NCBI RefSeq assembly: GCF_910592395.1
Contig: NC_088321.1
Location: 2,296,001-2,360,000 of the forward strand
Direction of reading: 5' to 3'
DNA from: Lineus longissimus
Lineage: Eukaryota > Nemertea > Pilidiophora > Heteronemertea > Lineidae
Length of the DNA stretch: 64,000 nucleotides
Shown here piece by piece: positions 1 to 35,289 of this stretch. Below the pieces are notes generated by a model, which saw only the letters and a program-made list of their open reading frames with translations, did not search any database and was not told the origin of the DNA. The position numbers and the translations under genes were made by a program. The number at the start of each line of letters is the position of its first letter. Within the stretch, counting starts at the first letter, position 1.

Positions 1-320
1 TTGTCTGAAAGCGCTCAGTCAGCACTTTATAATGGAACCATTTGTAAACCTACTCAAATTAGCATTTGGCTGAAAGCTCTCAGTCATCACTTTCTAATGG
101 TACCATTTGTAAACCTACTGATTTTAGCATTTGTCTGAAAGCGCTCAGTCAGCACTTTATAATGGAACCATTTGTAAACCTACTCAAATCAGCATTTGGC
201 TGAAAGCTCTCAGTCATCACTTTCTAATGGTACCATTTGTAAACCTACTGATTTTAGCATTTGGCTGAAAGCTCTCAGTCATCACTTTCTAATGGTACCA
301 TTCATTCAAGGATGTTGTGG
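1..320. repeat. Minisatellite, about 63-bp units
   Basis: About five units, each with AAAGCTCTCAGTCATCACTT and GGTACCATTTGTAAACCTA. It runs off the window edge. The same family forms the array at 12795-13265 inside the kinase gene. Confidence 0.9.
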
Positions 321-791
321 GTAAATTCCTTCCTTTGAGGGTTAAACGTGCACAGACTAACATCAGGTCACCTCAATTAACCTCTCTGCATTACCGTGCA
401 TAAACCGCGACTAATTAAAACGCCTCGTTAAATCCGTTCGTTAAATCACGCCGCAGACTTCTCGGGCCGACCACTCAATTAATATGCATCGTTTCTTTAA
501 GTGTGATTAATCATCGGTTGCTACGGAAACCACGAAATGATGAATTTTCTGGAGTTCATTTTCGAAGTGCAGACTACGGCGGAGACTTTATTCGGAGGTG
601 CGGTACAAAGAAAAGCCAGACAGAAAGCAGGTTGGTTAGAATTTCTCAACTTTCTTGATATCATTTTGGCCAAATTGCCCCCCCCCTGATACTAGAGGGG
701 GACTACAGGCAAGGGCCAGGGGGTCAAATTGGTGGTCTTCTTGTGGCTAATATGCAGAATTATGGAATAGGGTTGTATTTTATTTAGTGAC

Positions 792-979
792 ATAGTAGAA
801 CCTCTCTAGGAAGGACACCCTCGGGACTGACAAGTGCTGTCCTTGATAGAGAGGTGTCCTGATTAGAGAAGTTTAATTGGGTAGAAACAGAAACAACCAC
901 TTTGGGACCAAAACAAGTGTCCTTAATAGAGAGGTTGTCCTGAATAAGAGAGGTGTCCGCTAGGGGAGGTTTCACTGCA
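792..979. mobile_element. Pogo-like MITE
   Basis: Ends resemble TAGTAGAACCTCTCTA and its inverse. It carries the internal text common to this family (GTCCTTAATAGAGAGGTTGTC, GGGACCAAAAC). It is a diverged copy of the element seen about 14 times in the window. Confidence 0.7.
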
Positions 980-1144
980 ATTGATATTCCTGGCGCAAAT
1001 GTGGACAGTTTCGATATACAGTGACATAGGTGAGACACCTATTGGCAATTTCATGTAACTTAATCTTGCCTACCTGGCTGCTGCCTATAAACTCCTTTTA
1101 ATTAATTTTTTAATTTGCATAATTATTTCATGCATAGATACATA

Positions 1145-1588
1145 ATAGTCGTACTTCCACCTATCAAATCCCCGCGTCTTTTGGGCTTACACCTATGAAT
1201 TGCCGTGTCTAAATAGACCCGTGTGTCAAATCCCCGTGTCTATTAGCCCCATCGAGCTCGATGGGGCTAATCAGGGGCTAATTTAGACCCGTGTTCAACA
1301 CGGGTTTTTTGATAGGTGGAATCTGAATAGACACGCCAATTGCAAGTTCTAAGATCCGGCGACAGATGGCGCAGTGTAGTTGCCTCGGTATTGCGCATGC
1401 GAAATTCCCCCTCCAACGGGAAAGAAACACAGGAGAGCTCCCTACCTACAGCGCACCTGTCGCCGGGGCTATTAACAATTATCTAACACCACTGATAGGT
1501 GTAAGTGCGTCCCGGGTTTTTTGACACACGGCGAAGACGCGGGTCTTGAAAAAACACGGGGTTTTATGATAGGTGGAACTACGACTAT
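1145..1588. mobile_element. Foldback MITE, related to 14656-15094
   Basis: The inverted ends ATAGTCGTACTTCCACCTAT and ATAGGTGGAACTACGACTAT differ at one position. A second internal inverted pair lies around CGGCGACAGATGGCGC and CACCTGTCGCCGG. No coding capacity. Confidence 0.75.
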
Positions 1589-2533
1589 AGTATGTGTCAT
1601 AGAAATGCTGTACCAGTCTTTTGAATAATTTTTTTTATCCATTTTTACTTTTTGTTTAAAGAGATCCAGTCGTGACTCAAGTCTTTACCTCGACTAGCTG
1701 AATGTAGTAAAATTAAAAATAACTAAATTGGTGACTAAGTTACCTGCTATGCAGTTCATTGACTGGAGTCAGTAGTGTTATGCAATGTTCCAGATGCCCT
1801 ACTCATATTAATCAACTACCTAAGGGGAACTGAAAACTACTAAGATTCATCAATGGAAGCTTATTCCCGCCTTAGGTTTTAACCGGGCCGTACAAAACTC
1901 CCCATTTTTATAAGCGTTTCGCTATAAGTGTCCTTTAAACTGGCCTTTTAGAACTGCCAGGATGTCTAAAAGGACGCACCAGTAGTTTTGCGAAAACTTG
2001 TCAAAAATCTTATTCTATCGAATTGTGACGGGAAATCATACCAACCATATATCATTTGATTATCTTTCCGATGAACACCCTTAAAACCGATTTCTGATTC
2101 TTTCTTGATCGTTTCTGTTTGTTGTCGAGCGTGCAATCAAGCCATTGAATATTTTGGTGGTTATAGACTAATATGCAGTTCCGTAAATATCCGATAGATG
2201 GCAGTAGTGTTTCGTTCATGATTTTCCCTCAAGAGACAAGACCACCATTAAGCCTTTGAGCAGTTCAATTGTCAATGTTTGGCCGCGACGCATCAAATAC
2301 TGCGTGGGGTTGTGAATTTGAAATTTTGATATGATATTCCGGACAGACGGGCAAGTAAATTGTGAAAAGTAAACTGGTAGTTGACCACGGAAATTTTTTG
2401 ATAATCGACAAATTGGACAGACGTTGATATTTCAACTCTTTTCAGCCAACTGGCAGAACAATCTCAAAACACGCCCCCTATTGCCAAATTAGCAAAATTC
2501 AAAATTAATTTTTCATCAAATAATTTCTTTACA
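1589..2533. other. Non-coding upstream sequence of the C1q gene
   Basis: No gene seen. The stretch 2240-2440 is an interspersed repeat present in inverted orientation at 13515-13710. The rest is AT-rich and looks unique. A 5'UTR exon of the C1q gene may lie here but cannot be identified. Confidence 0.5.
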
Positions 2534-2750
2534 TCTGTAGACCATGGTTTGCCTAACCATAACCATGGTTGCCTAACTAAAACCATGGTTGCCAAACTAT
2601 AACCATGGTTTCTAACCATAACCATGGTTTGCCTAACCATAACCATGGTTGCCAAACTATAACCATGGTTGTCTAACCATAACCATAACCATGGTTGCCT
2701 AACCATAACCATGGTTGCCTAACCATAACCATGGTTGCCTAACCATAACC
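2534..2750. repeat. Minisatellite, about 20-bp palindromic units around CCATGG
   Basis: About eleven short units built on AACCATAACCATGGTTGCCT. The CCATGG core makes each unit self-complementary. It lies about 130 bp upstream of the C1q start codon. Confidence 0.85.
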
Positions 2751-2876
2751 GCTGATTTAAAACAAGGCTTCATCTGCGCATAGTGCATTTACACTGTAGT
2801 GTGCCGTTTGTTCTAAATTCAGAATTTTAGAATTTCTTATCAGTTGACCTTTTTTCTCGGCTAAATATTTTCCAGA

Positions 2877-5800
2877 ATGACAACACGAAGACTCGCATCG
2901 ATCCTGCTTTTGGCCGCTGTCCTTCTCGTCGATGCAAACAAACATGGCCGCCAGCAAAGAGAGACCGCCGCAAAAGACGCCAATCAGGGGACATGTCAGC
3001 AATGTCAGTGCGGACCCGGGCCACCAGGTAGAGCCACTTGAAAATATTCTTCGCTAATTCTTCATGATATCACGAGGGATGGAAAATACCGTCAATAATT
3101 CGCGTGACTTGCGCTGAAAGGGTTAATGTCGGACCAACCAGGGTGTACCTTAACCCTTTCCCTGCGGAGGCCATTTTTCGGCCAGCGCCACCACATGCTG
3201 ATAGTCAACACCACTAATACACAGTGGAGCTAACTTTGAACTGAACGGTTGCAACTACATGTATTCAAAAGTGTCGCCATCTATACTATAAGGATGAAAC
3301 TAACTATTGCCGAGTGTGTTTGGCATATTTTGAGATGTTACGACCAAGTGCTGGTGAATAAATGTTTTAGAAGGGCATGACGTGTCATGCACGTCACCCC
3401 CATGACATGGGGTCATGTTCACCCCCACCACAAGGGGCCATGTTGATGATGTGCCATGCACGTCACCCCCACAACATGGGGCCATGTTCACCCCCACCAC
3501 AAGGGGCCATGTTGATGATGTGCCATGCACGTCACCCCCACAACATGGGACCATGTTCACCCCCACCACAAGGGGCCATGTGGATGATGTGCCATGCACG
3601 TCACCCCCACAACATGGGGTCATGTTGACGACGGGCTATGCACATCGTTTGGGTTTGATGCTCGTCTGCTTCAGTTTGCTTGCTGGTGCCATCTTTCCGT
3701 GTCACTTATAACCATGTTTGGTTCGGGCCTGCACACTCGTACCCTCCGCCATGGCCCGCTCTATCAAAATTTTATCATCTCCTCAAATTACACCTAAAAC
3801 TACGGTTCACCTTGGCCTCAGACGTTTGAACCAGTTTCATAACCTATAACTGCGTGCCGCAAACATTGCTAGCTTACTGTAGTCATCGTGCATCAGATAT
3901 CCTTCACGGAATTTAGCTTTCTTTGGGACAGTGTCTTTCGTCGGAAATGGCGTCTATCATCATGAGCCTTTGTAATCTTCTCTTAATCTAACAAAGTTAT
4001 TTTTCCCACAAACTTTCATTTTATTTCTCGTTTGTTTGATCCCGAACACACGTCGCCCACAGGGAAAGGGTTAAAGAGTCTGGCAACTTAAGTAGATGTC
4101 GCCCTCGAACAGGGAAACTCACAAACAAACTCGACCACTGCTGTTGGTACAAATGTAACCAGACCATGCGTGTGATACGCCCTTAAATCTTAAATCTTAA
4201 AGTGGAAAATCAGCAACTGTGGCAATCTGTATCAATTTTGAAAAAAATATTATTTCCCTTTTTTTCAGGGCCCGCCGGTCCAGCTGGGATGCCCGGTAAC
4301 CATGGTAATAATGGTAACAACGGGGCGTCCGGGGCCCCGGGGGTGCCCGGAGAGAAGGGCGACAAAGGGGCCGAAGGATTGAAAGGTAAGTGAGTGTAAT
4401 ATCTAAGTAATGCTTGAGACCTTGGGCAAGTCATTTTATGGCACGAGCAGTAACCTCTTGACTACCGTTAACCTCTTCGAACTTATCCATACGGGGCCTT
4501 TTTTGTGTTATTGTGCAGCCACGTGCGTCTGGCAAACCCTCACATTCACCATTCACAGACCCTGTGGAGAACACTGTAGCACTGCATTTTTGATAGCCTA
4601 GATACAACGTTGGTGAGATTTTATCACTCCGACTCTGATGGCCCAAAAAAAATATATTTGCAAGTTAACCTCTTGACGACTGGGCCGCTCGAACTGATCC
4701 ATACGGGGCCTTTTTTGTGTCATTGTGCAGCAAAGTGCGTCTGGCAAAACCTCACATTCACCATTCACAGACCCTGCGGAGAACACTGTAGCACGGCATT
4801 TTTGATACCCTAGATACAACGTTGGTGAGATTTTATCACTCAGACTCTGATGGCCAAAAAAAAAATATTTGCAAGTTAACCTCTCGATGACTGGGCCGCT
4901 CGAACTGATCCATACTGGAGCCTTTTTGGTATTGTTGTGCAGCAACGTGCGTCTGGCAAAACCTGCATCACTATACACCAGCAGAGCCGAGCCAGATCAT
5001 TACACCAGTAGAACCGAGCCAGATCATTACACCAGTAGAACTGAGCCAGACCATTACACCAGTAGAACTGAGCCAGATCATTACACCAGTAGAACTGAGC
5101 CAGATCATTACACCAGTAGAACTGAGCCAGATAATTACACAATTAGAACTGAGCCAGATCATTACACCAGTAGAACTGAGCCAGATCATTACACAAGTAG
5201 AACTGAGCCAGATCATTACACCAGTAGAACTGAGCCAGGTCATTACACCAGTAGAACTGAGCCAGATCATTACACCAGTAGAACTGAGCCAGATCATTAC
5301 ACCAGTAGAACTGAGCTAGATCATTACACCAGTAGAACTGAGCCAGATCATTACATAAGTAGAACTGAGCCAGATCATTACACCAGTAGAACTGAGCCAG
5401 ATCATTACACCAGTAGAACTGAGCCAGATCATTACATAAGTAGAACTGAGCCAGATCACTACACCAGTAGAACTGAGCCAGATCATTACACCAGTAGAAC
5501 TGAGCCAGATCATTACACAAGTAGAACTGAGCCAGATCATTACACAAGTAGAACAGAGCCAGATCATTACACCAGTAGAACTGAGCCAGATCGTTACACC
5601 AGTAGAACTGAGCCAGATCATTACACAAGTAGAACTGAGCCAGATCATTACACAAGTAGAACAGAGCCAGATCATTACACCAGTAGAACTGAGCCAGATC
5701 GTTACACCAGTAGAACTGAGCAAGATCATTACACCAGTAGAACTGAGCCAGGTCATTACAAAAGTAGAACTGAGCCAGATTGTTACACCAGTAGAACTGA

Positions 5801-6589
5801 GTCAGATCATTACACCAGTAGAACTGAGCCAGATCATTACACCAGTAGAACTGAGCCAGGTCATTACAAAAGTAGAACTGAGCCAGATTGTTACACCAGT
5901 AGAACTGAGTCAGATCATTACACAAGTAGAGCCGAGCCAGATCATACCAAACAATACACAGAAAGGTCCATTACAGAATTGAATGGAAACAACCAATTTG
6001 AGACCAAAACTAGTGTCATTAAAAGAGAGGTTGTCCTTAATAGAGAGGTTGTCCTTAATAGAGAGGTTATCCTTAATAGAGAGGTTGTCCTTAATGGAGA
6101 GGTGTCCTCTCAGGGAGGTTCAACTGTATATTTCTTTCAGGGAAGCGTGGCTCCAGAGGGGAGCCAGGAACCCCCGCCAAATCACCGACAAAGATCGCCT
6201 TCTCCGTCCAACGAAACCTGACGTACGGGAAATTCGGCTACGACTTTGACATCAGTTACGACCACGTCATCACGAATGTTGGCGAAGCCTTCAGTTCCTA
6301 CACCAGCCACGTGACGGCGCCGGTCGACGGTATATACGTCTTCATGTTCAATACGCTCGGCGGGAACGGGAACACGTTGGTGTCGTTGATGGTCAACGGG
6401 AACAAGCGGGCGTCAGCCTGGGGGTACCACACGGACAAGAACCCGTACCCGAACGCGGGAAACCAGATCGTCCTTCAACTTCTCCGTGACGACCGGGTCT
6501 GGTTGAAGTTGGCTGCGGGTAGCACCATGAACTACGGCACCAAGCCCTCCGTTTTGAGTTTCAGCGGATTCTTGCTTTTTGAGACTTAA
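2877..6589 (+). CDS. Secreted short-collagen C1q-domain protein, 3 exons, 238 aa
   Basis: Exons are 2877-3027, 4269-4385 and 6141-6589, all joined in phase 1 with GT/AG sites. Residues 1-20 form a signal peptide (basic start, then LLLAAVLLV). A Cys-rich stretch (C40, C43, C45) follows and could link chains. About 17 Gly-X-Y triplets occupy residues 48-99, all of exon 2 and the edges of exons 1 and 3. The C1q globular domain runs from about residue 107 (KIAFSVQRN) to 238, with the family signatures GIYVFMF and a final SFSGFLLFE. Such proteins usually assemble as secreted trimers and act in innate recognition or matrix; that role is inferred from the family. The ATG lies one base after a good acceptor (polypyrimidine tract, TTTTCCAG), so a 5'UTR intron is likely. 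The stop codon lies in the TTAA target site of a MITE. Confidence 0.9.
3150..4074. mobile_element. TTAA-flanked MITE in C1q intron 1
   Basis: The left end TTAACCCTTTCCCTG is the exact inverse of the right end CAGGGAAAGGGTTAA. TTAA at both borders is the target site typical of piggyBac-type elements. It has no transposase and encloses a 69-bp minisatellite. Confidence 0.75.
3386..3640. repeat. Minisatellite, 69-bp units, inside the TTAA element
   Basis: Roughly 3.5 units with CACCCCCACCACAAGGGGCC and GATGATGTGCCATGCACGTC. Because 69 is divisible by three, several frames stay open and create spurious ORFs on both strands. Confidence 0.9.
4450..4975. repeat. Three tandem copies of an about 211-bp TTAA-type element
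   Basis: Copies begin at about 4450, 4665 and 4876 with TAACCTCTTGACGACTGGGC or variants and share ATCCATACGGGGCCTTTTTT and CACATTCACCATTCACAGAC. TTAA occurs at the joints of the second and third, so it looks like head-to-tail TTAA element copies in C1q intron 2. Confidence 0.75.
4976..5940. repeat. Minisatellite, 27-bp units, C1q intron 2
   Basis: About 35 units of ATTACACCAGTAGAACTGAG plus CCAGATC. The 27-bp period keeps frames open on both strands (DHYTSRTEP repeats on +), which explains the long ORFs here. Confidence 0.95.
5975..6130. mobile_element. Pogo-like MITE, ends 10 bp before C1q exon 3
   Basis: Contains GAATGGAAACAACCAATTTG and four to five 18-bp GTTGTCCTTAATAGAGAG units and ends in AGGTTCAACTGTA. 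The element end contributes to the intron sequence just before the exon 3 acceptor. Confidence 0.8.
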
Positions 6590-6892
6590 CCTCTTGAATC
6601 CCAAAACTTGAAAATCCCGGGATCCCAGGGTGGTCACGTGGTTGCGAAATTGGGTCTGACTTTCACGATGTATAGCGCCCGCATACAACTGCCAAAGTCC
6701 GGTACCGAGGCGCCATCTACCCAGGCATGCTCTTACTGACCCTACTGTACATCAAACACGCTAAAACAAGCAATAAGCTAGCGTCCTAGCTCAAGGGAAT
6801 AAAAATATCACTGAGACCGACCTGTCGGTCGCTGGGAAAAAACGTGATTTCAAAATGACCGACTTGTTGGTCACCGGGATTCAAGAGGTAAA
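6586..6892. mobile_element. TTAA-flanked MITE overlapping the C1q stop codon
   Basis: The left end CCTCTTGAATCCC and right end GGGATTCAAGAGG are exact inverses. The left target TTAA includes the TAA stop of the C1q gene; the right flank is TAAA. A shorter inverted copy is at 29086-29298, sharing CCCGGGATCCCAGGGTGG and GGTCGGTCTCAGTGATAT in inverse. Confidence 0.85.
6798..6803 (+). promoter_or_regulatory. AATAAA supplied by MITE, possible C1q poly(A) signal
   Basis: The first AATAAA after the C1q stop lies inside the TTAA element that begins at the stop codon, so both stop and poly(A) signal may come from the insertion. Confidence 0.4.
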
Positions 6893-6940
6893 GATCAACG
6901 ACACTGAACACTTTACAAACAATTTTCCCATTTTAAAATG

Positions 6941-8854
6941 ACCTCTTGAGTACCGAAGCTAATTGCACGCCCTGTACTGGGCCCAATTTTCAATTATTGA
7001 TATGATTCTGTAATATATTCATTGTACTGTTATTTTGAATGGGCAAGTGCCTCATCTGCACTAAAACGCGGCCAATTCGACAGGCGACTCATAAACGATG
7101 GCGTGAATGCAACGAAAACAAACGTGAAATCGAAGATATTTCACTGGAATGGTCAATACACGTGTTTGCAACAGTGCCCCTTTAAACATGCTTGACAAAT
7201 ATATTTATATATGTATAGCCATCTATTGGTAAAGAATGGAACTCTAGTGGAAGCAGACGATACAGAGTGATCATAATATAGCCATAGAAGTGTGCGGGCA
7301 GTACCGTAGTATCAATGATAAAACGGTACAAAATGACCGCAATTGCGGGCACTAAAGGTACAGAGATGTTGGAATAAATGTCCGCAATTGGGGTAACTAA
7401 AGGTACAGAGATGTTGGAATAAATGTCTGCAATTGCGGTAACTAAAGGTACAGAGATGTTAGAATAAATGTCTGCAATTGGGGTAACTAAAGGTACAGAG
7501 ATGTTAGAATAAATGTCTGCAATTGGGGCAACTAAAGGTACAGAGATGTTAGAATAAATGTCCGCAATTGCGGTAACTAAAGGTACAGAGATGTTAGAAT
7601 AAATGTCCACAATTGCGGACACTAAAGGTACAGAGATGTTAGAATAAATGTCCACAATTGCGGACACTAAAGGTACAGAGATGTTAGAATAAATGTCCCC
7701 AATTGCGGTAACTAAAGGTACAGAGATGTTAGAATAAATGTCCGCAATTGCGGACACTAAAGGTACAGAGATGTTGGAATAAATGTCCGCAATTGCGGAC
7801 ACTAAAGGTGCAGAGATGTTAGAATAAATGACCGCAATTGGGGTAACTAAAGGTACAGAGATGTTAGAATAAATCTCCGCAATTGCGGTAACTAAAGGTA
7901 CAGAGATGTTAGAATAAATGTCCGCAATTGCGGTAACTAAAGGTACAGAGATGTTAGAATAAATGTCTGCAATTGCGGGCACTAAAGGTACAGAGATGTT
8001 AGAATAAATGTCTGCAATTGGGGTAACTAAAGGTACAGAGATGTTAGAATAAATGTCTGCAATTGCGGGCACTAAAGGTACAGAGATGTTAGAATAAATG
8101 TCCGCAATTGCGGACACTAAAGGTACAGAGATGTTGGAATAAATGTCCGCAATTGCGGACACTAAAGGTGCAGAGATGTTAGAATAAATGACCGCAATTG
8201 GGGTAACTAAAGGTACAGAGATGTTAGAATAAATGTCCGCAATTGCGGTAACTAAAGGTACAGAGATGTTAGAATAAATGTCCGCAATTGCGGTAACTAA
8301 AGGTACAGAGATGTTAGAATAAATGTCTGCAATTGCGGGCACTAAAGGTACAGAGATGTTAGAATAAATGTCCGCAATTGCGGGCACTAAAGGTACAGAG
8401 ATGTTAGAATAAATGTCCGCAATTGCAGTAACTAAAGGTACAGAGATGTTAGAATAAATGTCCGCAATTGCGGTAACTAAAGGTGCAGAGATGTTAGAAT
8501 AAATGTCCACAATTGCGGACACTAAAGGTACAGAGATGTTGGAATAAATGTCCGCAATTGCAGTAACTAAAGGTGCAGAGATGTTAGAATAAATGTCCGC
8601 AATTGCAGTAACTAAAGGTACAGAGATGTTGGAATAAATGTCCGCAATTGCGGTAACTAAAGGTGCAGAGATGTTAGAATAAATGTCCGCAATTGCAGTA
8701 ACTAAAGGTACAGAGATGTTAGAATAAATGTCTGCAATTGCGGACACTAAAGGTACAGAGATGTTAGAATAAATGTCTGCAATTGCGGTAACTAAAGGTA
8801 CAGAGATGTTGGAATAAATGTCCGCAATTGCGGCAACTAAAGGTATTCAAGAGG
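6941..8854. mobile_element. TTAA-type element enclosing the 45-bp satellite
   Basis: The left end CCTCTTGAGTACC and right end GGTATTCAAGAGG are inverses with one mismatch, the same terminus as the neighbouring MITE. TTAA follows the right end; the left flank (ATGA) has decayed. About 80 percent of the interior is satellite. Confidence 0.6.
7340..8845. repeat. Satellite, 45-bp units
   Basis: About 33 units of ACTAAAGGTACAGAGATGTT plus AGAATAAATGTCCGCAATTGCGGTA. The minus strand is open throughout (AIADIYSNISVPLVT repeated) only because 45 is a multiple of three and a stop-free phase exists. Confidence 0.95.
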
Positions 8855-8859
8855 TTAAA

Positions 8860-9280
8860 CTTGCTGAATAAACCAATCGAGTACTGTTAAGGAGAGAAAA
8901 TATACCCAGTGTTCTATTCCACACTACCTGGAATGTCTTGTTTGAGTTGGAATGGAATGAGATTTACATTGACGTGCTGCGAAATTCAAACGATTTGCTC
9001 GAATGCGGTTTAAAAACATCGTCTGAAAAGGTGGGTGTTAAGCCCTCTCCTGAAAATGGCAACAGTCTTCGCATTTTGAATGACACCACCAAGCTCCACA
9101 TTTTTATAAGCATTTCGATATACGTTTTAAGTCTGATGTTGTAGATGGTGTGTCCTAGTTGCTGTGGTGAAGTATAGCACTTCCTACAAAATGTAATATG
9201 TGATGTATCATTTCATTATTCATAATAAAATCTGGCTTTTACGTGAGGGAGGTCTAACCGCACAATTCCTTCTGAATAGC
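8860..9280. other. Non-coding spacer
   Basis: Between the satellite element and a MITE. No exon signal for the missing kinase 3' end was found on the minus strand, although it would be expected to lie in or beyond this region. Confidence 0.4.
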
Positions 9281-9645
9281 ATTCCGCGAAGATGAGGTCA
9301 CTGCAGCTGCTGCCCTCTATTTCCCCATCGCTGAATTACAGGCAATGTCGGACAAACATGCGGTTTCGTAATGGCTGCAGGCTTTCTAACTAGGGCAGTT
9401 AGATTCAATCTGGCACATGTCCGAGTGTTGGAAATACTACATAATTGTTCTGAATATTTCTCTCTCTGACTCTATGGTATCATTCATGCTAAAAACAATG
9501 CCGGGTCAAAGATAATTGACTTTGAAATAAGCTCAAATGCGTAGAAATAAGTGTCGATGTCCGACTGTCACGTGACTAAGACGTCATCAATATCTTATGC
9601 AAATGACCTTGTGAGCTATAAATAGTAACTTCGCGCAATGCTATT
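9279..9645. mobile_element. MITE with AATAGCATTCCGCGAAG ends (inverted relative to 12119-12345)
   Basis: Shares both ends and the internal text ATAATTGACTTTGAAATAAG and GTCGATGTCCGACTGTCACG with the copy at 12119-12345 in opposite orientation. It is longer by an inserted stretch of about 140 bp. Confidence 0.7.
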
Positions 9646-9772
9646 CTTAATTTATCTTTTATGTAAGCTTCGACGTCAGATATGTGTTGACGGGTTTCAT
9701 GACGTCATTTATACACATTGCCATCAAACCCACAATGCAATGCATGGTGATGAGTCATTGCCATGAATGACC

Positions 9773-10318
9773 AGGGCTGCTTACCCTCTAATAATTTTTC
9801 CTGTAATATTGCTGAAATTTTCCTGTATTTTGCCATAAGTTCCCGTAGTATCATGACATAGTGTAAATTTCAAAACAGGCACACCAACGCTGTTGGCCGC
9901 CGCCATTATTCTATGCAGGGTAGTCTCGCACAGCAGCTGTACACATGTGATACAAGTTTCCAGATCCTCAAAATAGGGTGATAACTACGATTGGTGTCGC
10001 GGTGCGCGAGACTAATCAGTATATTGCGTACTGAATAAAGAAAACTCTCCTTGGCGACGGGCGTGGGAACTTCTAATATCGGGCCCGCCAGGATCAGATA
10101 TCGGGTTTAAAGGCTAAGAAACTAAATGAAACTAGAAATTTGAATGTTTATTTCAAGAATTAAACCGTATACAAACATTTTACAACGTATTTTTAAGTTG
10201 AAAAAAAACGTATTTTCAGCACTGTAAAGGCCGTACCATAACGGTAAAAACCGTATTCCGTAAAGTCGGGAATTCAGTCGTACCAAAATACGGCCATTCC
10301 GTACAGGTACGCAGCCCT
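9773..10318. mobile_element. hAT-type MITE with 8-bp target duplication
   Basis: The inverted ends AGGGCTGCTTACC and GGTACGCAGCCCT match except at one base. A perfect 8-bp direct repeat GAATGACC flanks it (9765-9772 and 10319-10326). The 8-bp duplication and AGGGCTGC-type ends are diagnostic of the hAT superfamily. It is 546 bp with no transposase. Confidence 0.85.
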
Positions 10319-10828
10319 GAATGACCCTGCAGCGAAGATACTTCAGAATCACCGATCTAACACCGGTTCATTATCTCGGGGCATGACCAGCACATGCACA
10401 TCAAAGAAAAAAAAAATGGCTGTGTATGTCCTTGGGATGACAATATTTCACCCCTTCCAATGCTCTACCATGTAAGCTGAACAGCATGGTTCAGAAGTTA
10501 AGTGCAAGAGTTAAAAGTGAGTAAGAAAGTTCAACATTTAATCAGCAGAACCTGCCTAGATGAACTCGTTTGGGACTGATAAATACTACTCTATTATCTA
10601 TCAGAGAGAAGACACGATCACAGCTTAAAGGATAACTCGTGTCAAATTTCACCACATAATCTTTTAGCTGTTTTTGACAAATGACTACGTCACTTTCTCA
10701 TAAATCGGTAAGGTATTCGATTCGAAATGCACATTTTCTAGAAATTGATGGTTTAATCCCGCCTGGACGGCTCGCTTCGATGCCATTTTCGTTGATGACA
10801 TCACAACATGAACATTTTCGCGGTCGCG

Positions 10829-10962
10829 GTGGTTTACATTCAGCGATTTTATAATAAATCTAATCAAAAATGGAAAATTTGAGCTTTACATTTGTGATCA
10901 GCAATTAAAAACGGACATATTTCCGCAAAATTGTAAATCACATCATAGTATCACTTTAAACA
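10829..10962. repeat. Interspersed repeat, inverted copy at 13707-13840
   Basis: The stretch with GGAAAATTTGAGCTTTACAT and ATCACATCATAGTATCACTT recurs in inverse at 13707-13840. The adjoining part of that second copy also matches 2240-2440, so these are fragments of one larger family. Confidence 0.65.
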
Positions 10963-11134
10963 GGCCTAGGCCTCTCCATCCTGATTAGCTCCAGGGCCTA
11001 TCTGCCTGTCATTCTGAACCCTTGCTGTGAAATTGACACAAAAAACGCCACGGGCAGGACATGAGGTCATGACCATCAGAAATGTTAGACAACTCGGTGC
11101 CGCCCCCCTATTGGCTGCTATTTTTGATAGGCCA

Positions 11135-11586
11135 TACAGTAGAACCTCTCTATTAAGGACACCCTCGGGACTGACAAGTGCTGTCCTTAATAAAGAGGTG
11201 TCCTGGTTAGAGAGGTCAAATTGAATGGCACCAACCAATGCGGGACCAAAACTAGTGTCCCTAATAGAGAGGTTGTCCTTAATAGAGAGGCTGTCCTTAA
11301 TAGAGTGGTTGTCCTTAATAGAGAGGCTGTCCTTAATAGAGAGGTTGTCCTTAATAGAGAGGTTGTCCTTAATAGAGAGGTGTCCGCTACAGGAGGTTCC
11401 AGAGGTGTCCGCTACGGGACTGTACAGTAGAACCTCCCTTAGCGGACACCTCTTTATTAAGGACACTAGTTTTGGTCCCGAATTGGGTGTTTTCATTCAA
11501 TTTGACCACTCCAATCAGGACACCTCTCCATTAAGGACAGCACTTGTCAGTCCAGAGGGTGTCCTTAATAGAGAGGTCTGACTGTA
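11135..11586. mobile_element. Two pogo-like MITEs, back to back in opposite orientation
   Basis: The first copy (about 11135-11424) has seven 18-bp GTCCTTAATAGAGAGGTT units. The second (11423-11586) is inverted and ends in GACTGTA. They adjoin the donor side of kinase exon 11 (ends 11611). Confidence 0.8.
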
Positions 11587-11610
11587 TTTGTAAATAAATA
11601 TCATCCCTAC

Positions 11611-35288
<23,678 letters not shown>

Positions 35289-35289
35289 G

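Noticed and set aside
4869-6221. 450-codon + ORF with DHYTSRTEP repeats
   Set aside because: It is the 27-bp intronic satellite of the C1q gene read in an open frame, and it runs into exon 3 in the wrong frame for the C1q domain.
7182-8747. 521-codon - ORF of AIADIYSNISVPLVT repeats
   Set aside because: A by-product of the 45-bp satellite; no start context, splice partner or domain.
8938-9144. 68-codon + ORF as a possible gene after the satellite
   Set aside because: Composition is not distinctive, and no splice or promoter context supports it.
10966-11581. ORFs rich in [10 protein letters not shown] or [10 protein letters not shown] repeats here and at several other sites
   Set aside because: Frames through the pogo-like MITE and its 18-bp internal units; the same peptides recur wherever the element occurs.
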